A DNA stretch of 64,000 nt from Babylonia areolata (Eukaryota; Mollusca; Gastropoda; Neogastropoda; Buccinidae): NCBI RefSeq assembly GCF_041734735.1, contig NC_134906.1:30804500-30868499 (forward strand). The letters are read 5' to 3'. Below the pieces are notes generated by a model. That model was not told where the DNA came from. It did not search any database and worked only from the letters and a program-made list of their open reading frames with translations. A program made the translations under genes and the position numbers. Shown in pieces: positions 1 to 16,539 of the stretch (positions are counted from its first letter, which is position 1; each line of letters begins with the position of its first letter).

Positions 1-139
1 AATGTGTGCAATGTTTACCAACTGGTTCTGTCAGTCCCAAACCCTGAAATTCGTGTTATGCCTCCAAAAACATATCATATAAGTGGCAAATTGTGTAAAG
101 CACTTACTATGCTGTATGAATAGATCTTTTTGTTTGCAG

Positions 140-228
140 CATTTCATCTCTTCATGGACATTGCACTTGAACGAAAAAGAAAGCAGCTTCTAGCCGAAAT
201 AGATGACGAGGGTCAACTTTTTCGGTAA
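140..228 (+). CDS. Last coding exon of an unidentified gene (5' part outside window)
   Basis: A 3' splice site (tttgtttgcag) at 129-139 is followed by an open stretch ending in TAA at 226-228. In the frame that uses this stop the exon encodes about 28 residues ending ERKRKQLLAEIDDEGQLFR, a charged, helix-like C-terminus that looks like genuine protein. A polyadenylation hexamer AATAAA follows 28 bases later, which supports a real 3' terminal exon. The upstream exons lie outside the window and I do not recognise the protein family. Seen: splice site, frame, stop and hexamer. Inferred: that this is the end of a + strand gene. Bases 1-139 would then be its last intron. Confidence 0.5.
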
Positions 229-256
229 AAAGACAGCCAGCTGCTGAAAGATTTTG

Positions 257-262
257 AATAAA
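257..262 (+). promoter_or_regulatory. Poly(A) signal AATAAA of the left-edge gene
   Basis: A canonical AATAAA lies 28 bases after the stop codon of the terminal exon at 140-228, in a suitable place to end that transcript. Confidence 0.45.
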
Positions 263-434
263 GTAACTAGTGGGAGGTAAGTTGTGTTTACAGATAAAAG
301 ATCTGTAATTTCTACATCTGGCAAACTATTTGAAGAGGTGTGTGTGTAGATCGTGAAACTTTCTGTGGTCTCTCCGTGTGTTTTTATGTGTATGTAATAT
401 TTTTATTTCTTATTATGCCGGGCAATACACGAGG

Positions 435-506
435 TCCTCGGTAGTATAGTGGTCAGTATCCCCGCCTGTCACGCGGGAGACCGGGGTTCAATTCCCCGCC
501 GGGGAG
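435..506 (+). tRNA. tRNA-Asp (anticodon GUC)
   Basis: A 72-nt sequence folds as a standard tRNA. The acceptor stem TCCTCGG pairs with CCGGGGA (one T-G pair), with G506 as discriminator. The anticodon loop is CCTGTCACG, giving GUC, and the T arm contains GGTTCAATTCC (B box). It matches the animal tRNA-Asp sequence I know almost base for base. There is no intron and no encoded CCA, as expected in a eukaryote. It looks functional: all four stems pair and a run of nine T follows three bases later. The nearest neighbour is the 3' end of the left-edge gene about 170 bases upstream. Confidence 0.96.
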
Positions 507-509
507 GCA

Positions 510-518
510 TTTTTTTTT
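510..518 (+). terminator. RNA polymerase III terminator of tRNA-Asp
   Basis: An uninterrupted run of nine T begins three bases after the tRNA 3' end, the usual Pol III stop. Confidence 0.8.
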
Positions 519-958
519 GTGTGTGTGCCGATGGATTTTGCATTTTGTTGTTTCTTTATGTTTCGCTTCTACTTTTTTGGGGGCAATGTATCTTTATATT
601 GATTTGTTGTTTCTTCATTAAACAATCAAGACTGATAAGTTTGCTGATGATTCTGTCGCGGTTGATGCATGCTGGGTGTTAATTTGTTTCCACTGCCCAA
701 CAAACGCCGACACCGATTACAGGATCTTTCAGCGGCGTGCTTGTCTTCTGCATGCGTACACATGTGAAATCGAGAGGGGCGGGTGGGGTGGGGGGAACAA
801 AACTGACGAACAAAAAAGCAAACAATGTGCAGTGCGCCCGAAACCGCGGCTCAAACCGACGTTTTAGAATCCTAAGGTCTACCCCCCACCCTCCTTAGCT
901 CATTCTCTTCTGATGGCTCTGCGCCTCCCTCTCTCTCCTTTTATTCTTTTTTGGGGGT
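519..958. other. No gene seen
   Basis: This stretch has only short open frames and GT- or G-rich patches. I see no splice-bounded exon, RNA gene or repeat family in it. Confidence 0.5.
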
Positions 959-1019
959 GTGGGGGGAAGGGGGAGCGGATCCTCTCTCCTTTTTTTCTTT
1001 TTTTTCTCTCCTGGAGATG

Positions 1020-1262
1020 TTCTACAAGTTCCACCATGGTCTAATCTCCATCAACTCGAACTACCTACCAACACCATCAGACAGTGGGTTGAGCTGAGAA
1101 AAAAAACAACACCTGCAACTGCTACATCCCTGCCTGCAGGACACTGGACAGACAGATGTCCCTCTTCCCTATACCATCCCGGAATGGAACACACTGCCCC
1201 AGGAGGTTGTCACAGCGCAGAGTCGCTGTACTGCTTCAAGTCCAGACTCACCTGCCTGTGAC
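1020..1262 (+). mobile_element. 3' end fragment of a non-LTR retrotransposon (LINE)
   Basis: Around 1177-1260 one frame reads IPEWNTLPQEVVTAQSLYCF followed by KSRL, the signature end of CR1/Jockey-type reverse transcriptase ORFs (W-N-x-L-P then FK-x-x-L). The upstream part is out of frame or decayed, and no RT catalytic motif remains. A CT-rich 3' segment and a CTTT microsatellite follow and may be its tail. It is a 5'-truncated, dead copy. Family-level placement rests on the terminal motif alone. Confidence 0.5.
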
Positions 1263-1348
1263 GCAACAGAGAAGACTAACCACTCCGCACCCACCACCCC
1301 CTCCCCCACTACCTTCCAACACTTCTGTTTAGTTCCACCCATCCCCAC

Positions 1349-1380
1349 CTTTTTTCTTTCTTTCTTTCTTTCTTTTTTTC
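1349..1380. repeat. (CTTT)n microsatellite
   Basis: A pyrimidine run with about five CTTT units, possibly the 3' tail of the LINE fragment just upstream. Confidence 0.8.
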
Positions 1381-2084
1381 CCCCACTAGTAAGTAGTGTC
1401 GTAGAAGGCTAGAGCTGTGCCAGTCGGGTGTATTCCCGGGGACCACTACGGTATTCGGATTGGCCTAGCTGGAGACGCAAACACACCAGTGGACTGCGCC
1501 CCATGTCCCCCATCAGTTAACAGAACATCCCTTGGTAACCCAGCTGAACTGCGACCAACAGTAACCGCCCAACAGCAACCTCCCACAACACGCCAGTTTT
1601 CATCAGCATCCTGATGTTGGTCATCAAGCAGAGGAAGAAGATGGCTCTGAAAACCTGGAAATCACTTAACAATTTGTGAGATGGGTATTATCTGCTGTTT
1701 TTCTTCTTTTTTTGGTTTTTGGGATTTTTTGATTTTTTGTTTTTGTTTCGTTTTTTCTTCAGGGGCACTCATTCCCAAATGCCATTGCCCCTTGATGACC
1801 TCTGGCTGGCATTCGACCTGTCGTCTTACATCACTCCTCTCCCTCTCCTCCCCTTCTTCCAATGCTCACTGCACATATTCTGTCAGTGACAGCCATTTGT
1901 TCAAAAACGCTGTTTGATTGAATGGACGGACTGAATTACCATCAAATGGGTCGTCAGTTTCATCACTGTCGTTGTCAATCACCTTCATTTTCAAACCAAT
2001 CATCAGACAAAGATCCTTATACATCCCAAAAGCTGCCCACAAATAACAAACTGAGCTTTCAGAAATGTGTAAATCTGCTGACTG
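1381..2084. other. No gene seen
   Basis: I see a T-rich tract near 1688-1760 and short open frames on both strands that overlap each other and resemble no protein I know. There is no splice-bounded exon. Confidence 0.45.
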
Positions 2085-2570
2085 TGACTATTTGTTTCAC
2101 TACAGTTTTCGATGCCCTTCTTTGCACATGATGCAACCCCCTTTTCCACACTATTTGTTTCACTAGACAGTTTTCAATGCCTTTCTTTGCTTCACTAGAC
2201 AGTTTTCAATGCCTTTCTTTGCACATGATGCAACCCCCTTTTCCACACTATTTGCTTCACTAGACAGTTTTTGATGCCTTTCTTTGCACATGATGCAACC
2301 CCCTTTTCCACACTATTTGCTTCACTAGACAGTTTTCGATGCCTTTCTTTGCACATGATGCAACCCCCTTTTCCACACTATTTGCTTCACTAGACAGTTT
2401 TCGATGCCTTTCTTTGCACATGATGCAACCCCCTTTTCCACACTATTTGCTTCACTAGACAGTTTTCGATGCCTTTCTTTGCACATGATGCAACCCCCTT
2501 TTCCACACTATTTGCTTCACTAGTTTTCAATGCCTTTCTTTGCACATGATGCAACCCCCTTTTCCACGCA
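2085..2570. repeat. 65-bp minisatellite, about seven copies
   Basis: The unit contains ttttcgatgcctttctttgc, acatgatgcaacccc and tttgcttcactagacag and repeats head to tail with very few differences. One copy near 2180-2210 is partial. It lies between the tRNA and RPL5 and overlaps no exon I can find. Confidence 0.92.
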
Positions 2571-4415
2571 CCTATCACACGGTCAGTTAACAAATTATTA
2601 TCCAGTAGAAAGGGGTCTTCTACCTTATGTTCATTTAAATAGTATTTATAAATCCAGACACATCAAACAAACTGTTCAGTCTGTTTATGTGAATTGAACC
2701 AAACTCCAACGAAGGAAAAATCAGAGCACATGCAGAATGTCAGAGGACGTCTTATAGGCACTATGGCAACACTTTTTGTAGGGCTTAAGCAAACTCTACT
2801 GGTGTAACTAAATAAAGTGAGCTGTGGGATTTCAATCGATCTCCAGTTGACATACCACTCAACCTGTTGAAACCTCACACATACCATCACATCAAATCTG
2901 GTCTTCCTTACTCTAGTTTTCTCCACAATGATAAATGATTGTTGTGGTTTGAAAGATAATGTGCACACGCAAGAGGGAAGAGCAGAGAGTAATGGGATGA
3001 AATAAAATCAAATCACGTTGCTTGTTGCCCAGATGACTAAACTGGATGAGTTTCCATACTGTACAATGAAGTGGTTTAGGTTGACGATATATTGTGTGCA
3101 TTGGTAATCTGGCACAAAGTAGTTATTGCATTTCTTATTCAAGCCACACTGATCCGATTTCACCTGGGCCCAGCCGTCATGTTGGTGACAAGACACTTGT
3201 GATAACTCAGTGTGTCTGTGCAACAAATGCCTGCATTTCCTTCTACTAAATGAAAGCTTAATGTCCCCTCAAACATCTTTTCTAAAATTGTCCAGTACGT
3301 GACGTTATGTGTGAGTGCTTGTCCTGATACCAAGTATACTGAGGTAGCATGTATATCTCATTGGATGTTTTAAGTTCCTTACTGCACATCCTAATCGATT
3401 GTTTTACTAATTTTGCACTATTTTTTTAGGTACAGGCAGTATGTTTTTATCGATGCAATGTCCTTTTATATGTTTGGAAGAAAGCGAAATGTGCGTTACA
3501 AGCCTGGAGTGTCACATTTTAATGTCCACTAGCAGTATTCATTATTGTAAATTGCACATTTGTGAATGATGCCAGCAACTGTTATGTGATGAGATCATAC
3601 ATAATGATGCACAATCTGCACAGTAAAAACCGTTCGCATGGAAAAACAAAAAGTCCAACAAGAAAGAGAGGAGCTGGCACAAGTCACTCCAGCAGTCTAA
3701 GGCCAAACTTGACAACACACAATTCTAAATCGCTGCACCACAGCCACATATCTCAAAACGACTGACAGCAGACAAATGGACCATTCCAATCACACCCTTA
3801 CGATACTATTTTCTCTGAATGAGGGAACTTTACCTTCCAACCAGTCAGTGCCCAGTTCAGAGCCAACACCAAGCCTGCCCCCTAACTGGCAGCAGAAACA
3901 CATCTTGGCATTCTGAATCCAGATCAAAAGTTTTTGACGCCATAAGACCAAGACATCCTGTGGATCATGTACTGAAAGAACAGGGAGAAAGCAAGACCAA
4001 GGCTGAGAGTTCATTGCAGAGAAACTCAGCAAGTCAGTGAGATATGTAGTGTGTAGAGATTTAACTTGAAATGGTGCACTTGTTTTCAATGCAAAGCACC
4101 ATACCATGCAGACAATTACTTTTTTTTTTTTTAATTACCCCAGCTGCTTCAAGAGTTAGACAACTTAACGTTTCATGTGTCAAGACTTGATCACAGTTGA
4201 TTTGAACAGTGTTAACTGTATGTCAGCCCCTCAGCACTCTTTGCAATGAAGCACACTTTCAACCACAAAATAACACATCATAGTAGATTTGAACAGTTTT
4301 AACTTGTCAGCCCCTCAGCACTCTTTGCAATGAAGCACACTTTCAACCACAAAATAACACACAAGGAATCCTCCAGTAGACTGGCAAGACAGCCTCCGGA
4401 GTGAAGCTGTCAATC
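2571..4415. other. Intergenic; no gene seen
   Basis: This is AT-rich DNA with short overlapping open frames on both strands. A direct duplication of about 80 bp occurs at 4205-4285 and 4285-4360, sharing gtcagcccctcagcactctt. I find no recognisable protein, RNA gene or transposon. Confidence 0.5.
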
Positions 4416-4421
4416 TTTATT
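4416..4421 (-). promoter_or_regulatory. Poly(A) signal of RPL5
   Basis: AATAAA on the minus strand, 33 bases after the RPL5 stop codon. The short 3'UTR is typical of ribosomal protein mRNAs. Confidence 0.85.
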
Positions 4422-4453
4422 CAAATTCAATGAAGCAGTACAGTGAGTCCAGT

Positions 4454-11670
<7,217 letters not shown>

Positions 11671-11750
11671 GTTTCTAAACTTCGAAGTTGTTTCACTCCG
11701 ATCAACACAATAGCTTCGGCTAGGGGTTGACCATGCGACGGAAAAGGAAG
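11671..11750 (-). promoter_or_regulatory. RPL5 5'UTR with 5'TOP-like start and a short uORF
   Basis: On the minus strand CTTCCTTTTCC runs from 11750 to 11740, a good terminal oligopyrimidine start of the kind that puts ribosomal protein mRNAs under mTOR/LARP1 control. The 5'UTR would be about 80 nt. It contains an ATG at 11734-11732 opening a four-codon frame closed by TAG at 11722-11720, 49 bases before the true ATG. The start site is inferred from the motif alone. Confidence 0.6.
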
Positions 11751-11944
11751 TGCGAAGCGGAACATGCGCAGTGAAGGCATTTAATGTGTGTGCGCGTGTA
11801 TGTCTTTTTACCGGAAGCACTTTTTTTTTTAATAATAATAAAATGCCCATTCTAATATTGTGTAATTTCCAAGATTTTTTTTTTAAATGTAGGCCTACAG
11901 AAAAGGCATAAAACTGACATCAAAAGAAAACAAAGCACACCGGA

Positions 11945-12130
11945 CCACCCTTGCTGTACAATCCAGTGTGTGTGTGACACATAGGTTGTCCACCAGTATC
12001 AGTCTTAGTATCACGGTCGCTCAAGGAGGCGTCACTGCGTTTGGACAAATCCATATACGCTACACCACATCTGCCAAGCAGATGCCTGATCAGCAGCGTA
12101 ACCCAACGTGCTTGGTCAGGCCTTGAGAGG
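11945..12130 (-). mobile_element. SINE with a conserved central domain (Nin/MESC-like), partial
   Basis: On the minus strand the sequence runs caaggcctgaccaagcacg, gttacgctgctgatcaggc, atctgcttggcagatgtggt, gtagcgtatatggatttgtc and ends tgacgcctccttgagc. I recognise this block from memory as a very common molluscan SINE domain, resembling those called Nin or MESC. A second, more diverged copy lies at 16026-16112. I see no tRNA-like head, so the copy is partial. The family name is uncertain, the repetitive nature less so. Confidence 0.55.
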
Positions 12131-12236
12131 AACAAAGAGAAAAAAAGAAGAGCTAAATGAATATCTAAAAAAAAAAAATACTGATATATATAATGAAAAA
12201 TTATTTGAAAAAAAAAGAGAGAGAAAAAAGAAAAGA

Positions 12237-12380
12237 TAATATTAATAATAATAATGATATTGATGATGATGATGATAATGATGATGATGATAATAATAAG
12301 AAGAATTAAGAATAATAATAATAATAATAATACCGAATAATAATAATAATGATGATGATGATAATAATAATAACAATGCG

Positions 12381-12415
<35 letters not shown>

Positions 12416-12445
12416 TAAACAAATAAGCAAATAAATGTAAAACAT

Positions 12446-12492
<47 letters not shown>
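12237..12492. repeat. Microsatellite tract: (ATA/ATG)n then (AC)n
   Basis: 12237-12415 is made of TAA/TGA-type trinucleotides (purine-rich on +), and 12449-12492 is about 21 AC dinucleotides. The long poly-Ile/Tyr frames on the minus strand are artefacts of these repeats. Confidence 0.95.
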
Positions 12493-12494
<2 letters not shown>

Positions 12495-12499
12495 AAATA

Positions 12500-13235
12500 T
12501 ACACGCACTACGTGCACAGCGGAGCTCTCCTGACACATGTGTACACTAATTAAGTTACACACTCGCATTACCTGTTCTTTTTGGCATGCTTTGACTTTTC
12601 TGAGGACTGATTTCCAGTTTTCCTAGATGTAGGCCGCTCGTTGTTGTTGCGTTACCAGCAAGTCTGTAAGCTCGCTCATTTCAGTCCCTTAACACCTGCA
12701 TGTCCCGGGTAGTATGACCATGTAAGTTTTTTAATCTGAAAGTTGCGCATTGCCTCATGCCACCCTGGGCTTCCCATTCCACTTTCAGTTTTCTGTCGGT
12801 ACCCAAGGACTTATAATGTCCGTGGTTGTCCACGCATCAATGCCACAAAAAGGTTGTTTTGTTCAAGTTGTTTTTGTTTTTGTTTTTTTGCTGTTGTTTT
12901 TTGTTTGTTTGTTTTTTTTATTAAAAGTTAAAGTTTTATTTGAAATGATGATCACATCTTTTCTTCACATTACACAAATGAAAATGTCATAAAAATCAGT
13001 AATCACCCACACACACACATTTCACAATTCAGTCATCTAACTTTATGACGAGTACTCAAGGATCACACACATTCACACACATCATTTTATTGTTGGTTCA
13101 TGATAACTTAAACAACTTAATTTCAAGCTCTCATGGATGATTTCTGTTCTCATAATTCATCCAAAACATTGCACTATGAATGCCAACCACATGACAAGAT
13201 AACCACATGATGAAACATTCTTTTTCAAAGTTCTG
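12500..13235. other. No gene seen
   Basis: A T-rich tract lies at 12865-12935. One minus-strand frame near 12575-12640 is basic and runs into a GTAATG donor, but it has no acceptor, start or homology I can support. Confidence 0.45.
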
Positions 13236-13241
13236 TTTATT
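13236..13241 (-). promoter_or_regulatory. Poly(A) signal of the Asterix/WDR83OS gene
   Basis: Minus-strand AATAAA 55 bases after the WDR83OS stop codon. Confidence 0.75.
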
Positions 13242-13295
13242 GTATACAATAAAACGTGGTGTGGAACATCTAAATTGTATGCTTTCAACAGATCT

Positions 13296-13616
13296 TCACC
13301 ATGGGGGCATCATAGGCTGTGGACTCTGAAGGTATGACATCACCACTGCAGAGATGGACAACATAAAGCTGCTGAGCATCTGTTTGGTATCTTCAGAGGT
13401 CCTGGAGTTGGCAAAACTGATGAAGGAACAGTACACAGCGACCCAGGCAGACCACTTTAGCTTCATCATAAGTCCACACATGCTGAAGACCATACCCAGC
13501 AAATTCATATATTCTGGGGTAGGATCATCAAGCGGTCCACCAGAACTCTGGGCTCTGTACCTCGTAATTTTGTTTGGTCGACGAACATCATTGTTGTTTG
13601 TGGCTGCAGCATTCAT
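13296..13616 (-). CDS. WDR83OS: Protein Asterix (WDR83OS), PAT complex subunit
   Basis: A single uninterrupted frame of 106 codons, the same length as human WDR83OS. From about residue 30 it is nearly identical to the human protein: [20 protein letters not shown], then [40 protein letters not shown] and the end SPQPMMPPW. Three hydrophobic segments lie at about 38-55, 59-77 and 83-100. Asterix works with CCDC47 in the ER membrane as the PAT complex, which shields polar transmembrane helices of multi-spanning proteins during insertion. The N-terminus ([16 protein letters not shown]) is less conserved, as is usual. The ATG is preceded in frame by no better start. A single coding exon with its own poly(A) signal could be the native gene or an intact retrocopy; I see no A-tail, so I favour the native gene. 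Confidence 0.96.
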   Translation of the reverse strand: MNAAATNNNDVRRPNKITRYRAQSSGGPLDDPTPEYMNLLGMVFSMCGLMMKLKWSAWVAVYCSFISFANSRTSEDTKQMLSSFMLSISAVVMSYLQSPQPMMPPW

Positions 13617-13679
13617 GGTTGCAGTCCTTTTCTTTGGGTAATGTACCGTGTAATTTTGCTCGTTCTCTTGTCAAGCAGC

Positions 13680-13812
13680 CGACCTGTTTTTGTTTTGTTT
13701 GTTTTGGTTTGGGTGTTTTTTTTGTTTGTTTGTTTTGTTTTTTCTTTGGGGTTTTTTTTTCAGTTTTTTTGTGTTTTTTTTTGTTTTTTGTTTGTTTGTT
13801 TTTTTGGGGGGG
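13680..13812. repeat. T/G-rich low-complexity tract
   Basis: Runs of TTTG and T homopolymers ending in nine or ten G. The frames through it are low complexity only. Confidence 0.85.
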
Positions 13813-14039
13813 GTTACCTACAGAATGACGTACAGGCATACCTGGAGGCCTCAAATGTCTACCAAATTCAAGTTCAAAGAAGCCAATGGACAATTCTACA
13901 AAAGTCCTAACTATTTTTAGAGTTTGATGAATAAATAAAATGTAAATGAAGCGTCGAACCTCGACCAAAGTCTCACGGTAACAGAATGTGTCATGAGATC
14001 AAAGAAGCTGGCTGAAGAGAGGGAGCTTCGTACACCAGA

Positions 14040-15060
14040 GCAGGACCCTAGAACGGCAACCGCATCAGGATATCCTTGACCATGCCCCCAAAGTGATACC
14101 CCAGTGCCTTGCCGTCCCTGCCTGGAGCGAAGGATCCCCTCCCCTCATCCAGTGCAGCATCCCTGGTGTTGGCCCCAAAGATTCCCAAAGCGGCCCTGAA
14201 AGAAAGTCCCTCATCCGTGAACACTTCCACAACCAGTTCCCCAAGGAGTTCTGCACTCATGTCTACACCGACGGCTCTGCAGCAGATGCCATTCGGAACC
14301 TGACGGAGGGGCAGGAGTCTATGTTCAGTATCCAGGAGGCAGAGAAGAAGAGACCTGCCTCGCTACCGGCCTGTACTCCACCAATTAAAGCAGAAGCAGA
14401 AGCCTTGAAAACAGCAGCAGCCCACATCGAGGTCAGCCCCTACGCCAGCCACCACGTTGTTTTCCTGACCGACGCCCTGTCCATCTTGCAGACCCTTTGG
14501 TCCAACAGAGATCCAGAACTCAACGATCTGTCCTCCTCTCTCGCCTCCCTCTGCACAAGTCACGTAGTCACCTTGCAATGGATTCCCTCCCACGGCAACG
14601 TGTTTGGCCGGCAACGAGACTGCTGACTTCCTGGCAAAGGAAGGCACTACGAAAGAGCAGATGGACAGGTCTACCAACTACTCTGAATCCAGGACCATCC
14701 AAGCTGCAGAACAAGTGGAAGCAGCAGCATCCACGCCACAACAGAGCAGACCCGTACTCGTCGAGAGCATGTAGCCATTTTCAGGCTCAGGACAGGCCAC
14801 AACCGCCTGAAACACCACCAATACACGAAACTCCGTATCGGCGACACAGAGCAGTGCCCCTGCAGAACAGGTAGCCAGACAACAGAACATCTGCTGCAGT
14901 CCTGCCCGCTCCACCAAGCGCTCCGAGAGAAAACTTGGCCCGACCCAATCCCAGCGGCCCAAAAGCTTTACGGAGGACTGGAGGACCTGCGACGTACTGC
15001 CACCTTCGTCGAGGAGACGGGGAAATCCATCTGATAAATGACGAACGAGACAACAACAAA
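14040..15060 (+). mobile_element. 3' half of an RNase H-bearing LINE (I/Nimb-like), decayed
   Basis: Reading from 14093, the frame contains THVYTDGSA (first Asp), AEAEALKTAAA (Glu), HHVVFLTDALSIL (second Asp) and TLQWIPSHGNV (His), in the order of the RNase H domain found at the end of I-clade LINE ORF2. Near 14600 the frame slips: the next frame continues GNETADFLAKEGTTKE, the usual sequel. Then comes CRTGSQTTEHLLQSCPLH, a C-x-C / H-x-x-x-C zinc-like end with TEHLL. The ORF would close near 15032. No RT domain precedes it, so the copy is 5'-truncated as well as frameshifted. Confidence 0.8.
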
Positions 15061-15111
15061 TCAAAGAAGGGACTATTTATAAGCTTCAAAGCTTGCTCAG
15101 TTTGTCCCTAA

Positions 15112-15176
15112 CCTACTGCTACTACTACTACTATTACTACTACTACAACATCAACATCACCACCATCATCATCCTT
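15112..15176. repeat. (CTA/ATC)n trinucleotide repeat
   Basis: About ten CTA units followed by ATC/ACC units just downstream of the LINE 3' end; possibly its tail. Confidence 0.85.
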
Positions 15177-15345
15177 CCAAATCGTGCTAACGTGCAGCCT
15201 CCGGGATTCCTCCAGCAGACGGTTTCACTGATTAACCTTCAGCTTCCAGCTTTGACCAGAAGAAAAGTATCAACAACTCAGTTTCACTGCTTCGTAAATT
15301 CTGTCAGCTATACAGTAGTAGTGGTGGTGGTGGTGGTGGTGTTGG

Positions 15346-15387
15346 GACTAGCAGGTCAGTCTCACGGCCTTTTTTATGTCCCCTTCG
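15346..15387. repeat. Unnamed repeat 'R', copy 1
   Basis: It begins gttgggactagcaggtcag and continues tctcacggccttttttatg, ending tccccttcgatat. The same sequence recurs at 15807-15858, 15872-15957 and, more diverged, 20537-20635. Here it directly abuts the tail of the SINE at 15388. Confidence 0.75.
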
Positions 15388-15801
15388 ATATTTGTATTTT
15401 TGTATTTGTATTTCTTTTTATCACATCAGATTTCTCTGTGTGAAATTCGGGCTGCTCTCCCCAGGGAGAGCGCGTCGCCACACTACAGCGCCACCCATTT
15501 AAAAAAATTTTTTTCCTGTGTGTAGTTTTATTTGTTTTTCCTATCGAAGTGGATTTTTCTACAGAATTTTGCCAGGAACAACCCTTTTGTTGCCGTGGGT
15601 TCTTTTACTTGCGCTAAATGCATGCTGCACACGGGACCTCGGTTTATCATCTCATCCGAATGACAAGCGTCCAGACCACCACTCAAGGTCCAGTGGAGGG
15701 GGAGAAAATATCGGCGGCTGAACCGTGATTCGAACCAGCGCACTCAGATTCTCTCGCTTCCAAGGCGGACGCGTTACCTCTAGGCCATCACTCCACTGAG
15801 G
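15388..15801 (-). mobile_element. tRNA-derived SINE, near full length
   Basis: Read on the minus strand the element starts ggagtgatggcctagaggta. It has an A box (TGGCCTAGAGG) and a B box (GGTTCGAATCA) in a tRNA-like head at about 15719-15801. The body contains gaacccacggcaacaaaagg and tagaaaaatccacttcgata, then ggagagcagcccgaatttca, and it ends in a short TTTTTATC/AAATAC-type tail at 15388-15425. A truncated relative lies at 59037-59295 in the opposite orientation, which confirms it as an interspersed family. Pol III promoter boxes look intact. Confidence 0.85.
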
Positions 15802-15806
15802 TGGTG

Positions 15807-15957
15807 TTGGGACTAGCAGGTCAGTCTCACCGCCTTTTTTTATGTCCCCTTCGATATCTGTGGTGGTGGTGGTGTTGGGACTAGCAGGTCAGTCTCACCG
15901 CCTTTTTTGTGTCCTCTTCGATATCTGTCTCCTTTTCTTTATTTGTGGGATCCACAT
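15807..15957. repeat. Unnamed repeat 'R', copies 2 and 3 in tandem
   Basis: Two further copies start with ggtgttgggactagcaggtc, at about 15801-15858 and 15866-15957. The second extends into ctttatttgtgggatcc, a feature shared with the copy at 20537-20635. GGT-rich spacers join them. Confidence 0.75.
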
Positions 15958-16025
15958 ACAGTAATTAAAGAATTGAGTTCAAGTTTACAGAAACAACGAC
16001 AATGACAACAAACATTGCAGACGTT

Positions 16026-16112
16026 ACTGTTTCAGTTTCTCAAGAAGGCGTCCAGTTTGTTGGGCAACATCTGCTGGACAGGCCTGGCAGCAGCATAACC
16101 ACACAACGCGAT
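16026..16112 (-). mobile_element. Second, diverged copy of the SINE central domain
   Basis: The + strand reads tttctcaagaaggcgtc, then acatctgctggacaggcctg and gcagcagcataaccacac. This aligns in the same order with the element at 11945-12130 (ctcaaggaggcgtc, cagcagcgtaaccc), with gaps. Confidence 0.5.
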
Positions 16113-16539
16113 AGTTACGCCTTTTTACGGGGTATGATTTGGGCTGCATGGTTCGGCTGAATTCGTTGAAGTTTATTCAGTCTGTTTTCAGGAAGACCAG
16201 CGAGAAGATCCCATCGAGTTACAGTAGTCTATTATGAAAGAAACAACGGCAAGCTTGTTGGCCGGCAGCAGCAGTGGAAAAGGCGAATTGTGCCTCACCT
16301 ATGCAGTTGACTGAACAGATTGCCGCGGGCACAAGTGTTTGACATGTGCATCCATAGACAGCGTTTCAACAACAAAGATGCCAAGGTTTCTCAAGACGGC
16401 TGAGAAAAGTATGTCGTAGCCAGAGAGCCACCACCACTGAAAGAAAGAAAGAGGATTTAGGTAATATTCCTAATTCTTAGTGTAGGGATCATGGATCAAA
16501 CATAGATACTAGAATTCCCAGAGATAATTAGTGTCCATG

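Noticed and set aside
1390-1470. Extra tRNA or 5S-like gene
   Set aside because: Short GC-rich palindromes occur, but no cloverleaf or A/B box pair could be formed.
12242-12568. Poly-Ile/Tyr/Val frames
   Set aside because: Microsatellite translation only.
12575-12690. Minus-strand exon encoding a basic SRKTGNQSSEKSKHAKKN segment
   Set aside because: The donor is plausible, but the frame is closed a few codons upstream without an acceptor, and no partner exon was found.
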